This document shows positions 1 through 9,775 of a stretch of DNA of 39,044 nucleotides, one piece after another. Position numbers and translations under genes: made by a program. The notes below the pieces were generated by a model that saw only the letters and a list, made by a program, of their open reading frames with translations, searched no databases and was not told the origin of the DNA. Origin of the DNA: an uncultured Marinoscillum sp. (GTDB taxonomy: Bacteria; Bacteroidota; Bacteroidia; Cytophagales; Cyclobacteriaceae); the NCBI GenBank assembly GCA_902605755.1, contig CACLDR010000017.1, positions 1 through 39,044 on the forward strand, given 5' to 3'. Within the stretch, counting starts at the first letter, position 1. Each line of letters opens with the position of its first letter.

Positions 1-57
1 TGTTTGGTTGCAACCAAATAAAATAATACCTAGTAATAGTCCAACAACGCGAAACAT
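1..57 (-). CDS. Lipoprotein, N-terminus only (cut by window edge)
   Basis: Reading on the minus strand from an ATG at 57-55 gives 19 residues, MFRVVGLLLGIILFGCNQT, before the window ends. This is a typical short lipoprotein signal: a basic residue, a hydrophobic stretch, and a lipobox LFGC whose Cys would be lipidated. It lies downstream of susD in the same direction but beyond a strong terminator, so it is probably a separate transcription unit. The family cannot be told from so few residues. Confidence 0.6.
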   Translation of the reverse strand, partial: MFRVVGLLLGIILFGCNQT

Positions 58-161
58 TATAATTATTTTATCCAAATTCAATTTCTCGAGAATGGTAGGC
101 CTTGATTAAGATTTCTTACGTCAATACAGCTTTAGAAAAGAAAATTTAATCCCAATTAATT

Positions 162-200
162 AATAAAGAGGCCCTTAAGCGACTAAAGGGCCTCTTTATT
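162..200 (-). terminator. Hairpin terminator after susD
   Basis: A perfect 15-bp inverted repeat, AATAAAGAGGCCCTT and its complement AAGGGCCTCTTTATT, is separated by a 9-nt loop. It lies 14 bp past the susD stop. The A/T-rich outer stem gives a U-rich tail in either direction, so it could work for both strands. The only gene reading into it here is susD. Confidence 0.85.
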
Positions 201-213
201 CCCCTAGATTTAT

Positions 214-1944
214 TTATTGGTCCCACCAAACACTGGTAGTTTCTACATCAGGTCCTTGACTTGAGACAGCAGCATTATAAAACTCGCTGTTATTGATCTG
301 CTCAGTTGAAGGATAAGTAATCCTTTTAGTGAAGTTATCAGGTCCTCCGTCCGACGCAGTGTATCGACCATCCGGTGCCGCCATTGGAATCAAAACAGGC
401 AAATGCAACCTCCTATGATCTGCCCATGCTTCCCATCCTCCGTCGGGAAATAGTGCGAGATACTTTTGAGTGATTATTTTACCCATCGCATCATCAACGG
501 CAGAACCATTAAAAGACTTTCCGGAACTATTATCAAATGCAACGGTAGTACCATAAGTGTTTTCAACTGAAGAGGCAATATAAGCAGCAGTTGTAGCCGC
601 ATCAACACCGTGGTGAGTCATAGATGCAGTAATACCCAATTCATACCATTCTTTTGCAGTGCCACCTCCGGTACTCCATCCGCGTTGCGCAGCTTCAGCC
701 ATTAAGAAGCAAAGTTCATGATAAGTTAAAATTTCTAAGGGACGCTCCGCATTCGTAGACATCGAAGGACCCATAATGGAAATGTTGCTGAAAACATGCT
801 CAGCTAACGAAGAATTACCCGTGCTCAGACCAGCAGGAACTCCAATCCATCGATTTCGAGTGTCAACTTCAATTGTATCACCAGCAGCATTTGCGACTTT
901 GACACCCTCTGCACCAACCGCAGGGGAAAAGTAAATTGGACCTCTTGGATCTACCACAGACGGAACACCTAATCTAAATTTATTTGCCTTTGGATCAAGA
1001 GAATTTTCGTTCGCTGGCAAATCAAAGCCTTCGTCATCAACAATCATTCCCGTAGTGTCAATAGCTATAGGTTGACCACCCAGTCCGGTCAATAAATTTT
1101 CCATTGATCTACTCATGTGCAAACCTCCCCATCCATAATAAAACGTATAAGGATAAGCAAAGCCCCATCCAAAGTTTGCAGTTCGAGTCACCAGACAATT
1201 ATCATCAGCTGAGGTCATTACGCCACTAGTAATTGCAGCTTCTGCATGCTGCTGAGCAAGCGCCGGGTCAGCTTCAGTTATCCTCATCGCCAGACGTAAT
1301 CTCAGTGAATTGCCAAACTTTTTCCATTTCGCAATATCATCGTCAAAAACGTAATCTTGGCCACTAATTTGCGCTGGGTTGTCAGTGCTTAAGGAGTCAA
1401 CAGCTTCACTGAGCTCATTTAGCATGTCAGCATAAATGAGCTGCTGGTCATCATAGATGGGATTTTCACCAGTTCCGTCTGCTGCACCGAAGTAAGGAAT
1501 ATCACCCCAAATGTCTGTCGCTCTACTGAAAACCCAAACTTTCCATATTCTTGCAATTTGAGTCTCATTAAGAGGTTTTCCAGCGGCAGCACTTGCACGA
1601 CCTAAACGGATTCCCTCGCTTAAATTTGCGATAAATCTACTATGATAGCTTGAATAATAACTACTAATCCATTCGTCATTAGTTACACCCTGCTGGGTGC
1701 TAAATGACTCATTAGCCCAATATTGTGCAAACACGTCATTTGTCAACTGAGTCATTCTTTGGTGCATACCAGGATCCAAAACGGATGCACTAATGACATC
1801 TGCCAAAAGAAAACTTGGAGTAACATTCTCTGGTGTGAATGCATTTGGATTCTTTTGAAGATCAATAAAATCATCAGTGCAAGAAAACATAAATGTCATT
1901 AAACTAACCAGTGCAATTGTTGTATTTTTTATCTGTATTTTCAT
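214..1944 (-). CDS. SusD/RagB-family outer-membrane lipoprotein (SusD-like_2 type)
   Basis: Surface glycan- or peptide-binding lipoprotein that caps its partner SusC channel. The N-terminus is a lipoprotein signal ending in FMFSC (Cys at about residue 22), followed by the acidic CTDDFIDL stretch typical of exported Bacteroidota lipoproteins. The start of the mature part (about 30-60, with NPNAFTPENVTPSFLLADV), the helical middle with DIWGDIPYF (about 144-152), and the late segment with KYLALFPDGGWEAWADHRR (about 495-512) match the SusD-like_2 subgroup. The 576-residue length is normal. It starts 11 bp after the susC stop, so the two are co-transcribed. The substrate cannot be read from the sequence because no dedicated carbohydrate enzymes are adjacent. 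Confidence 0.9.
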   Translation of the reverse strand: MKIQIKNTTIALVSLMTFMFSCTDDFIDLQKNPNAFTPENVTPSFLLADVISASVLDPGMHQRMTQLTNDVFAQYWANESFSTQQGVTNDEWISSYYSSYHSRFIANLSEGIRLGRASAAAGKPLNETQIARIWKVWVFSRATDIWGDIPYFGAADGTGENPIYDDQQLIYADMLNELSEAVDSLSTDNPAQISGQDYVFDDDIAKWKKFGNSLRLRLAMRITEADPALAQQHAEAAITSGVMTSADDNCLVTRTANFGWGFAYPYTFYYGWGGLHMSRSMENLLTGLGGQPIAIDTTGMIVDDEGFDLPANENSLDPKANKFRLGVPSVVDPRGPIYFSPAVGAEGVKVANAAGDTIEVDTRNRWIGVPAGLSTGNSSLAEHVFSNISIMGPSMSTNAERPLEILTYHELCFLMAEAAQRGWSTGGGTAKEWYELGITASMTHHGVDAATTAAYIASSVENTYGTTVAFDNSSGKSFNGSAVDDAMGKIITQKYLALFPDGGWEAWADHRRLHLPVLIPMAAPDGRYTASDGGPDNFTKRITYPSTEQINNSEFYNAAVSSQGPDVETTSVWWDQ

Positions 1945-1955
1945 TCTATAAAATT

Positions 1956-4900
1956 TTAAAATCCTAAATTAATATTAAAGCCATATACTTTCGTTGAAGG
2001 AAAGGCACCATTTTCCCAACCACGAGCGTTAGAAACAGAAAAACTTGTTTCAGGATCAACTCCTGGTACTTCACTCTTAATGAGCCATAAGTTTCTACCC
2101 GTTATTCCAACCGAAATTTTATTAAATGGAGTTGAAGAAACTAGACTTTGAGGTAGCGTATAACTTATATAAGCCTCTCTTAGCCTGATACTTGTAGCAT
2201 CATACATAAATTCAGAGACCACAGGCTCTGCTCCTGCTACTGCGTCCCAATATTGTTGAGAAGTAATTGTATTGGTATTAACCGCTCCATCTTCCGTTAC
2301 CCCCTCAACTAAAAGTCCACCTTCTCGATATGCAACTGTTCCCTGTGCTGTGCCATCACTGTGCATGAAGGCCATTGATTGAGAATAAAATTGACCTCCT
2401 TGCTTCCAATCAATTAAAAACCCAAAATTGATACCGCGATAGGTAAAATCATTTATCAAACCCATTGTAAAGTCTTGTTGAACATTACCCATGAAAGAAT
2501 TTTTATCTGCTGATTTAAGAGGTACACCTGCGGCATCTACAACAATCCTACCATTATCATCACGCTGATAGTCACGACCATAAATATCCCCCCACAGTTC
2601 ACCCTCATCAGCAACTATTCTAATAGCTCGAGAACTTTCGTCACCCTGCAAAAGAAGACGATCGACTCCATCGCTTAATTTGTTCACCGTCATTTGATTT
2701 GATGCATAATTTATCATTATGTTCCATTGAAAATCTGATGTTTGAACTGGTGAACCCGAAACCATAAGCTCAAAACCCTTACTCTCCACTTCACCACCAT
2801 TTATCAATTTGAATTGATATCCCGTTGCTCCAGGAACTGGCAATTGTATGATTTGATCAGTAATTACCTTTGAGTATGCCGCCAATTCAATTCCTATACG
2901 ATTGTTTAGAAGGTTCAAATCAAACCCAAATTCATTTGATGTGACAAATTCTGGTTTAATTTTTGGATCAAATAAAATACTCGGGGTAGATGTTGAAATC
3001 ACATTTAAAAATCCTCGACCGATTGAGTAAGTCGGTGATAATTGATAGGGATCTAAATCTGATGCTCCTTGACTAGTAGCTCCCCTTAATTTAGCAAATG
3101 AAATAATATTTGGAAGGGATATGGCATCAGAGAGCACAAAAGATAAACTAACTGATGGATAAGCGAAAGACCACACATCTTCATCAAGGTTACTTGACCA
3201 ATCGTTTCTGTAAGTCAGATCTAAAAATAGAAGGTCTTTAAATCCAATATTCGCGAACCCATATAATGACCGAATTCTACTCTCTGATTTGTTGCTCTGT
3301 GGTCTGTTGAAACTTCCGTACGACAAATTATAAACACCAGGCAAATCTAATAACCCCGTACTACCTGCAGTTTGAAAAAATGTGTTATGTCTACTGTTTC
3401 CACCAAAATTCAACGCGACATTAAGTTCACCAAACGTTTTGGAAGCAGTCACTAAAAAATCAATATTTGTTTCCGTTGCTCTCGTATTTGAAGCGGTATA
3501 ATTAGAACCATTGTTTCGAGACAAACTTCCTGGATCAAAAACACCATATGCTTTGATATCTTCTAATTGAGCACTCCGAAAATCAGAACCATATCGCGCA
3601 AATGCTTTTAACCAAGGAGCAAAAGTATAATCCAACTTAACCATAGTAAAAACACGATCAGTATTATCCTCGTTCGAATCTTCATTAATTACCCAATAAG
3701 GATTTCTTCTGGTGCTGAAGCTAATTGGACTCCACATATTCATCGTTCCATCTGCCGCCATCCAAGGATCTTGATGTTTAAATTGAATGTTCCTTGGAGT
3801 AGATATGTAGCCTCTGAAAATGTTACTTATACTTCCAGATGTTTCAGGCCTATTATAGACCTCCTCATTATTGTAGCTAATTTTAGCATCTGCCTTGAAC
3901 TTTTCGGTAAGTTGTGCGGTGGTTCTCACAGTTATCATATTTCGCTTCAAAGTACTGTTAGGTATAAGACCTTTGGAATCTAAATTTGTGTAACCTAATC
4001 TAAATGTTGCTTTATCATTTCCTCCTGTAACAGCAACAGAATTTGTAAAGTTCGTTCCAGTTTGCAAGAAATTCTTAAGGTCATCAGGATCGGCAGTAAG
4101 AGGATTATCAGATCCGGTCCAGTCAGTAACTGTTTGTCCACTGATTTTTGGCCCCCAACTTCCTGTGGAAATAGCATCATAAACTCCATTGGCTCCCTGG
4201 GCATATTCATTTTGGATGTCAGGCATCACCAAAGGACTCTCAAAGGTGAAAGAACCACTATAACTAACTCCTAGACCTTTACCTTGAGTTCCTTTTTTAG
4301 TTGTTATCAAAACAACTCCCGTCATACCTCGACTACCATACAATGCAGCAGCTTCGGGACCCTTTAGTATGGTCATCGTTTCGATATCATCAGGATTAAT
4401 GTGTTGAGCACCATTTCCATTATCTGTTGCACCATATTCATTGGTTGAAGTCGCTGTTTGATAGTTATCTATCGGAATACCATCAACAACAAAAAGTGGT
4501 TGATTTTTTCCTGGAGATCCAGTTAAAAAACCTCCACCTCCACGTATTAAAATTCCGGTAGTACCACCTGGACCGTTACCTGTTTTTTGTATATCTACAC
4601 CTGCCACCCTTCCGCTAATATTATTCAAAAAATTAGTCTCGCGTGCGGCAACTATTTTTTCTCCCTTAATCTCCTGAGCAAAATACCCCAGTGATTTCTT
4701 GTCTCGTTCAATCCCTAAAGATGAAACAATAATTTCGCTCATTTGCGTGGCATCTTGCATCATTGTGACGTCTATCACTGATCGCGAACCAACTACTACC
4801 TCTTGAGTTGACATACCAATGAATGAAAAGATTAAGGTACCCCCCGCCTCAGGTAAACTAATAACATACTTACCATCATTATCCGTGACAGAACCTGATG

Positions 4901-5387
4901 TCGTTCCCTTTAGAATTACGTTAACCCCTGGAATTCCTTGATTATCCTCATCTGTCACCATTCCTGTGACAGTGCGCTCTTGCTCAATAGTCAGGATCGC
5001 TTCCGAATTTCCATCGACGCGTCTACTTATTGTAATGTTGTTATTGACCTGTCTAAATTTAGTCTTAGAATCTTTCGAAACTTGCAATAAAATATCAGAA
5101 ACAGCATTTTCACCTGCTTCAATATCTACTAGCTGTTTCAATTCAGATTCTAAGTCAGCTTTATCAATTGCAAACCTAAAATTAGATTTTTCTTCAATCT
5201 GATTAATAATATCATTTACTGTCAAATCATCAGAATTGAGCTCTACTTTTACTTCCCTAACGCTAATATTCTTCTGAGCTCGACCAGTGTTGGCAAGAAC
5301 CAGATTTAAAAATAAAGCTTGGAAAAGTAACCCATAAATTGAGTATTTTGTAATCATAGTTATGGCATTAATTAGTTTTAATTTCAT
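1956..5387 (-). CDS. SusC/RagA TonB-dependent outer-membrane transporter with STN transducer domain
   Basis: Outer-membrane channel importing a polymer or oligomer, energised by TonB. In order: signal peptide (about 1-38); STN domain (about 48-125) that signals to FecR; carboxypeptidase-D regulatory-like domain (about 139-215, beginning TVTGMVTDEDNQGIPGVNV); plug (about 228-365, including PLFVVDGIPIDN and ILKGPEAAALYGSRG); and a long beta-barrel ending in an aromatic residue (GFNINLGF). The 1143-residue length fits the family. The STN domain together with fecI and fecR immediately upstream indicates a transducer that switches on its own operon when substrate binds. The 138-bp gap before it shows no clear TAnnTTTG box, so transcription may depend on the ECF sigma factor. 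The substrate is unknown. Confidence 0.95.
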   Translation of the reverse strand: MKLKLINAITMITKYSIYGLLFQALFLNLVLANTGRAQKNISVREVKVELNSDDLTVNDIINQIEEKSNFRFAIDKADLESELKQLVDIEAGENAVSDILLQVSKDSKTKFRQVNNNITISRRVDGNSEAILTIEQERTVTGMVTDEDNQGIPGVNVILKGTTSGSVTDNDGKYVISLPEAGGTLIFSFIGMSTQEVVVGSRSVIDVTMMQDATQMSEIIVSSLGIERDKKSLGYFAQEIKGEKIVAARETNFLNNISGRVAGVDIQKTGNGPGGTTGILIRGGGGFLTGSPGKNQPLFVVDGIPIDNYQTATSTNEYGATDNGNGAQHINPDDIETMTILKGPEAAALYGSRGMTGVVLITTKKGTQGKGLGVSYSGSFTFESPLVMPDIQNEYAQGANGVYDAISTGSWGPKISGQTVTDWTGSDNPLTADPDDLKNFLQTGTNFTNSVAVTGGNDKATFRLGYTNLDSKGLIPNSTLKRNMITVRTTAQLTEKFKADAKISYNNEEVYNRPETSGSISNIFRGYISTPRNIQFKHQDPWMAADGTMNMWSPISFSTRRNPYWVINEDSNEDNTDRVFTMVKLDYTFAPWLKAFARYGSDFRSAQLEDIKAYGVFDPGSLSRNNGSNYTASNTRATETNIDFLVTASKTFGELNVALNFGGNSRHNTFFQTAGSTGLLDLPGVYNLSYGSFNRPQSNKSESRIRSLYGFANIGFKDLLFLDLTYRNDWSSNLDEDVWSFAYPSVSLSFVLSDAISLPNIISFAKLRGATSQGASDLDPYQLSPTYSIGRGFLNVISTSTPSILFDPKIKPEFVTSNEFGFDLNLLNNRIGIELAAYSKVITDQIIQLPVPGATGYQFKLINGGEVESKGFELMVSGSPVQTSDFQWNIMINYASNQMTVNKLSDGVDRLLLQGDESSRAIRIVADEGELWGDIYGRDYQRDDNGRIVVDAAGVPLKSADKNSFMGNVQQDFTMGLINDFTYRGINFGFLIDWKQGGQFYSQSMAFMHSDGTAQGTVAYREGGLLVEGVTEDGAVNTNTITSQQYWDAVAGAEPVVSEFMYDATSIRLREAYISYTLPQSLVSSTPFNKISVGITGRNLWLIKSEVPGVDPETSFSVSNARGWENGAFPSTKVYGFNINLGF

Positions 5388-5525
5388 ATTTTTATGTTCG
5401 GTTAAATATTTTAATAGCTGGAACTGAGTGATTATTTTCAGAAAATTTGATCTCAGTTTAATATAGAGTCAAAAACCTTGTTTTCGACTTTTATTTTGGG
5501 GTGATGTTGTTTCTTACATATTTTT

Positions 5526-6578
5526 TTAAAATATTATATTTACGGTTTCTCCTTCAATTGTATATTCAAAATTTTTGGAATAACTAATGGTCTGCATCAC
5601 ATTTTCTAATGTCTCATTGTTAAATTCAGAACTAAACTGCCACACTCCTGATTTTTCACCATTCTTAATAATAAATCTTTTACCATACCACCGCTGAAGT
5701 ACTTCAACTACTTCGTTAAAAGTAGCATCTTCGAAATAAATGATTCCGTCTCTCCAACTTAATACCTTTCTAGGATCGAAACTGCCTTGAACCATCTGCC
5801 CACTAGATTTAAAAACACTCAATGATTGACCTGGGTCTAAATAAACCTTTTGATCATTTTTATTTCTTTTGGCTATCCGTCGCACCATCACTTTCCCTTC
5901 GGCCAAAGCAACTTGATGACGATCTGAATTCTTAAAAGCATTAACATTAAATTGAGTCCCGATAGTTGTAACGGCAAACGATGATGTTTGAACGATAAAC
6001 TTTTTTGATTGATCTTTAGCCACATCAAAATAAGCCTCTCCCTTAAGTTTAACCAATCTTTTGTCTCCGGAAAAGTGTTGATCATACTCAATGCTACTTT
6101 TTGAGTTCAACCAAACGATAGTCCCATCGGGAAGATAAATCTGTGACTTTCTTCCTGCATCATTATTTTTTACAATTGTACCAATTTGAACTTTACTTTT
6201 ATCGGCATTATCAATTTTCCTTGAAAAATAGAGACCCGAAATGAAAGCTACAGCAACAAATATGGATGCGACACGCCAAAAATACCGAAAATCTAATTTT
6301 TTAATAAGGCGTGTATTACTGTGAGCATATTTTGACTTTTGACCAAGCAACGTTTTCTCAAATATTTCTTCGTAGCGCTCATCGCTCACTTGATTTTGTT
6401 TGAATTCTATCTTCTGAATTAATTCTTTCGCCAATAAAAATTCTGCTTTTTTATCTGGATTATTTTTGAGCCAAGTTTTCCAGTAACGCTCTGTTTCAGG
6501 TTTTGGACTTATGACCCAATCTCTGAAATTGAGATCCATTAAGAACAGTTCAATCGAATTTTTTTCTTTAGCGGACAT
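5526..6578 (-). CDS. FecR-family anti-sigma factor
   Basis: Inner-membrane protein that holds and releases the FecI-type sigma factor in response to the STN domain of SusC. The sequence shows a cytoplasmic N-terminal part (about 1-100), one membrane segment (about 105-125, VASIFVAVAFISGLYF), a periplasmic FecR domain (about 145-230, beginning YLPDGTIVWLNSKSS and including GTQFNVNAF), and a C-terminal DUF4974-like domain (about 275-350, starting SWRDGIIYFEDATFNEVV). The 350-residue length is normal. It lies 118 bp after fecI and 138 bp before susC, the usual Bacteroidota order. Confidence 0.92.
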   Translation of the reverse strand: MSAKEKNSIELFLMDLNFRDWVISPKPETERYWKTWLKNNPDKKAEFLLAKELIQKIEFKQNQVSDERYEEIFEKTLLGQKSKYAHSNTRLIKKLDFRYFWRVASIFVAVAFISGLYFSRKIDNADKSKVQIGTIVKNNDAGRKSQIYLPDGTIVWLNSKSSIEYDQHFSGDKRLVKLKGEAYFDVAKDQSKKFIVQTSSFAVTTIGTQFNVNAFKNSDRHQVALAEGKVMVRRIAKRNKNDQKVYLDPGQSLSVFKSSGQMVQGSFDPRKVLSWRDGIIYFEDATFNEVVEVLQRWYGKRFIIKNGEKSGVWQFSSEFNNETLENVMQTISYSKNFEYTIEGETVNIIF

Positions 6579-6696
6579 TCCTATTATATCAACAACTAAT
6601 CTTAATATTGAGTATAGTTATATCAAAAGGGCATCACTTTTTTAATTTTTTTTTCTGGTAATAAACAAGTACACTGAACGGATGTGAAATGGTTAC

Positions 6697-7362
6697 TCAA
6701 TAGTAAAAGCACAAGATAACCAATGTAAGGGCAGACTTCATATGATTCAAGGCTTTGTAAATAAGATTTCTGACAGACCGTATATTGGAAAATCCCATCA
6801 ATTTTTTTATCTCCAAATAACTTAGCCCTTCATAATAGAGACAGTAAATGGCTTCTCTTTGTCGATTAGTCAATGTCATTACTGCCTCTTTCAATTTTTT
6901 ATTATTGTCCGTTTTAATCTGCTCAGCAATAATTTTCTGCTCAGTCGAAATTTCGATGTCAAATAATCGAAATTTAGAATTTTCAAAATTTACAGTGTTA
7001 TCATTTATTTTTTTTTTGTAAAGTAAAATTCTTCTTCTCAAGCAGGTAAATAGATAGTTTCGAATAGAAGTTTTTATTGAAATTTTTTTTCTGTTTTCTC
7101 TTAACTCAATAAACATATCTTGAAGCGCATCTTCTATTAAAGATTCATTTTTTGTAAACTGACAACCGTATTGAAAGAGACCTTCAAAATGAGTTTGATA
7201 AATATGACTAAATGCAATTTCCTTACCTTCTTTAAACAATTTCCAGAGTCGAACATCATCCAAAGAATCTAGGGATTCCTTGTTATTTGAAGGTTCAAAA
7301 TTATTTTTTTGAAATGATTTTTTAACTTCTTTTTCAGGTGGTAAAATTAATTTTCGATTCAC
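6697..7362 (-). CDS. ECF sigma-70 factor, FecI type
   Basis: RNA polymerase sigma factor that should activate the downstream fecR-susC-susD genes. Region 2 spans about residues 50-115 (AFSHIYQTHFEGLFQYG, then EDALQDMFIELREN). Region 4 spans about 155-210 (LTNRQREAIYCLYYEGLSYLEIKKLMGF followed by the helix-turn-helix, given here in part). The short hydrophobic C-terminus (VILCFYY) is common in Bacteroidota FecI proteins. The N-terminus has about 35 extra residues before region 2, but no other Met lies between, so this start is kept. The gene is very A/T-rich with long A and T runs, and the upstream side is a gene-free gap. Confidence 0.9.
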   Translation of the reverse strand: MNRKLILPPEKEVKKSFQKNNFEPSNNKESLDSLDDVRLWKLFKEGKEIAFSHIYQTHFEGLFQYGCQFTKNESLIEDALQDMFIELRENRKKISIKTSIRNYLFTCLRRRILLYKKKINDNTVNFENSKFRLFDIEISTEQKIIAEQIKTDNNKKLKEAVMTLTNRQREAIYCLYYEGLSYLEIKKLMGFSNIRSVRNLIYKALNHMKSALTLVILCFYY

Positions 7363-8183
7363 AATGGAATATATTTAAACAATTTTTGAAATTGAAATCT
7401 ATGATATTTTGAAAACGAATCCAAAATTGTATTAATTTAAATCTTGATGCAATCTTAAAAAGGTCATATTACCTCCTCGGTCAATAAATTTCTGATATTT
7501 AGTTTGTGATCCCCAGAAATCTTAAATTTGAAATTTAATTTTATCTTGGCTAAATTGAGCAAATTACATATTTACGAAACAACAAATGAAATAAATCTCA
7601 ATCTTGTCAAGTAGCAAAAAATTATCAAGTATTTCTTAAATTTCGTCCGATAATGATATTCCTGAAGGTAAAATATATTGCTTTCTTTTTAAAATTTTGA
7701 TGTCATATTTTGATGTCACAATTGATTAAATAAGATGATGCAAATCAAAAAAAGTTATATTTGCATACGCAACATTTAAATGATTTGAACGTAAAATAAT
7801 CGTTTTTACAGCAAAATTCTGAATAAACATACCACGTCTGTTCAATAGCAATATTCAGCTAATCCATCGTAATAGGTTTGGCTAAATTCTGAGATCGTGA
7901 AAGCTTTCATTTACCACAAAATGACAATATATGCATAGTTATGTACGCAACTGTTTTAGGATCATAAATAGAATTATAGTCAAATAAACCAAAACTGAAT
8001 AAAACTTCTTCCAAGCGACAGCAAAACATTCAAATTTCTTAAAATCTTTTTTTAAAAAACCCCCAGCTAACGCAAAATAATGAATATATCACCATAATTT
8101 TTTGTACACTATTAAAATGGAATTATTCATGAAAAGTCAATATCTAATAATATCCTTGCACTAGTTTACGAAGGCAATAACAT
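7363..8183. other. Gene-free gap, about 0.8 kb
   Basis: No convincing gene is present. It contains a tandem repeat around 7694-7719 (listed separately). On the minus strand, from about 7980 down to 7740, one frame has long open runs broken by three stops; it could be eroded coding sequence, but I recognise no family. Confidence 0.5.
7694..7719. repeat. Tandem 13-bp repeat ATTTTGATGTCA(T/C)
   Basis: Two directly adjacent copies, ATTTTGATGTCAT then ATTTTGATGTCAC, differing at one base. The core TGATGTCA(CA) recurs in two other gene-free gaps (15184-15198 and 22261-22270). Tandem copies suggest a protein-binding site, but no gene start is close (fecI starts about 330 bp away). Confidence 0.6.
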
Positions 8184-9056
8184 TTAATTAAAATTCTCCT
8201 CCATTAAATAATCATACAAATGTGGATAACCAGATCCTTCTGTGCTATAAACGTCAACATAGTATTCCTCCAAAACAGGCCCTTGATCAGTAATTCTCAT
8301 TGAAGGCTGTTCTTTACTCTCTAAAAACATTTTAATCTCATCAATTTTTTTACAATCAATTAAAAGCTCTGAAAAGCTTTTATTAAAACCAAACTTAACT
8401 ATTTCAGAAACCAATTTATCAGGACTTGGAAAAGTATCATATACAGCTTTCAAAGCCTTTTGATAAACCTCTGGATTAGAATAAAGTCCTTCCCAATAAT
8501 CATCCTCTTTCATCACTCCATTAGGTGATATTGCGGATCGATAAAACTCACGCTCATCTTTGTTTAATGATTGCCATAGGACACTCCTGAATTGTGGTTT
8601 TTCATACCAAATACTAATCTTAGAGTTTACTAAAACTTTCCAAGGAATTCGAATATGACTGTCCGCGCCTTCAATTATGGAAGTTTTAACAATCTTGTAA
8701 TATGAGTTAAATTCAATAAAAAGAAAAACCTTATCTTTATACTTCACTAACAAATAATCGCTGTTATGTATTGTACATTTTTCTATTTCTTTATATGGAA
8801 TTCTAAATTTTTGTTTGCAAGCTTTTTTTAGCCTTTTCTCCAGTGATTTTCCAATTGGATTATGATAAATCATTCTTTTGACAAGGATATGGGATTTTAA
8901 TAGTATTTGTAGATCTTCATTCGCTTCTTGTGGAGTGCCATCATCTATTTGAACATATTTATTTTTATTTTCCTTAAATACACGCAAATAATGAAATTTT
9001 TTGAATACTCTTTTACTTCGTGGTTTAATAATATAACAGCCTATCTCAAGATTCAT
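8184..9056 (-). CDS. Hypothetical protein, unrecognised
   Basis: I do not recognise this 290-residue protein. It has no signal peptide or membrane segment and looks cytoplasmic. The first 150 residues are rich in Lys and Tyr with beta-strand-like alternation (for example DYLLVKYKDKVFLFIEF). The C-terminal third (about 200-290) looks helical and acidic, ending EGSGYPHLYDYLMEENFN. The frame is intact over 873 bp in very A/T-rich DNA, which argues that it is real. It stands alone, with about 0.8 kb of gene-free sequence upstream in the fecI direction and 0.7 kb plus a pseudogene on the other side. This isolation fits a lineage-specific or acquired gene. Confidence 0.6.
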   Translation of the reverse strand: MNLEIGCYIIKPRSKRVFKKFHYLRVFKENKNKYVQIDDGTPQEANEDLQILLKSHILVKRMIYHNPIGKSLEKRLKKACKQKFRIPYKEIEKCTIHNSDYLLVKYKDKVFLFIEFNSYYKIVKTSIIEGADSHIRIPWKVLVNSKISIWYEKPQFRSVLWQSLNKDEREFYRSAISPNGVMKEDDYWEGLYSNPEVYQKALKAVYDTFPSPDKLVSEIVKFGFNKSFSELLIDCKKIDEIKMFLESKEQPSMRITDQGPVLEEYYVDVYSTEGSGYPHLYDYLMEENFN

Positions 9057-9775
9057 TGTGCGAAATTAATTCAGTCTTTCTAAAAACCAAAAATCTGTTA
9101 CGGCAAGAGTATGGGGTTATATCACATTTTTCATTAGACCTTAAGTTCTGATATCTGAATCAATAATTGTGTGAATTAAATATGCAATGATAAAATCGAT
9201 TTTTATCCCTATTCTACTAACAATTCAATAAAAAGATCCTGCACTTACAAACTAACAAAATATATGAACTGACAAGAATTTAACTAAATGTTTTTCAGGA
9301 ATACTTAGAAAATGAATAAGCTTTATTTTGACTTGAGCTAAATGCTCGAAAGATAAAGTTTACTGCGAAATCGGATAATTATAAATATAATCAATCCATT
9401 AGTCCACTAGGGCTGGTAGTAAGCTCAAATGGAAAAAAAACCATTATACACTCTGCTATACAGTAGTAAACTATTTAAACCAATTTTCTAATGCATACGA
9501 ACTAGATAAAGCACATTTAATAAACTCTTCTTTTAACCTTTTATTAAGTCCTTAGTGAAAACAAATAAAACCTATCTTCAAATAAGATCTAAACTATATT
9601 AGGCATACCCGTAATAGAATTACAATAAATTATTAAAGAGTGAAGTAATTCTACAGAAAGTCTTGCATATTCTACAAAAAGTAATATTTTGGTTTTGAAA
9701 AAATTTTATCTCAATTAATTTCGATCTGTATTGTGGTTCACACAGAGTAAAAGCACTCAATTTAAAAAAAGTTAA
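9057..9775. other. Gene-free gap, about 0.7 kb
   Basis: Very A/T-rich. I see no open frame of useful length, tRNA-like fold, strong hairpin or repeat. It lies between the 5' end of the unrecognised gene and the 5' end of the nitroreductase pseudogene, so it would have held the promoters of both divergent genes. Confidence 0.5.

Noticed and set aside
5388-5525. Inverted repeat AACTGAG/CTCAGTT between fecR and susC as an operator or attenuator
   Set aside because: The 7-bp arms are separated by more than 20 nt in A/T-rich sequence, with no T run; too weak.
7740-7985. Minus-strand frame with open runs (for example LNIAIEQTWYVYS) that suggested a transposase remnant
   Set aside because: Three stops in about 80 codons and no DDE-type or other motif I could name; chance is possible in this base composition.
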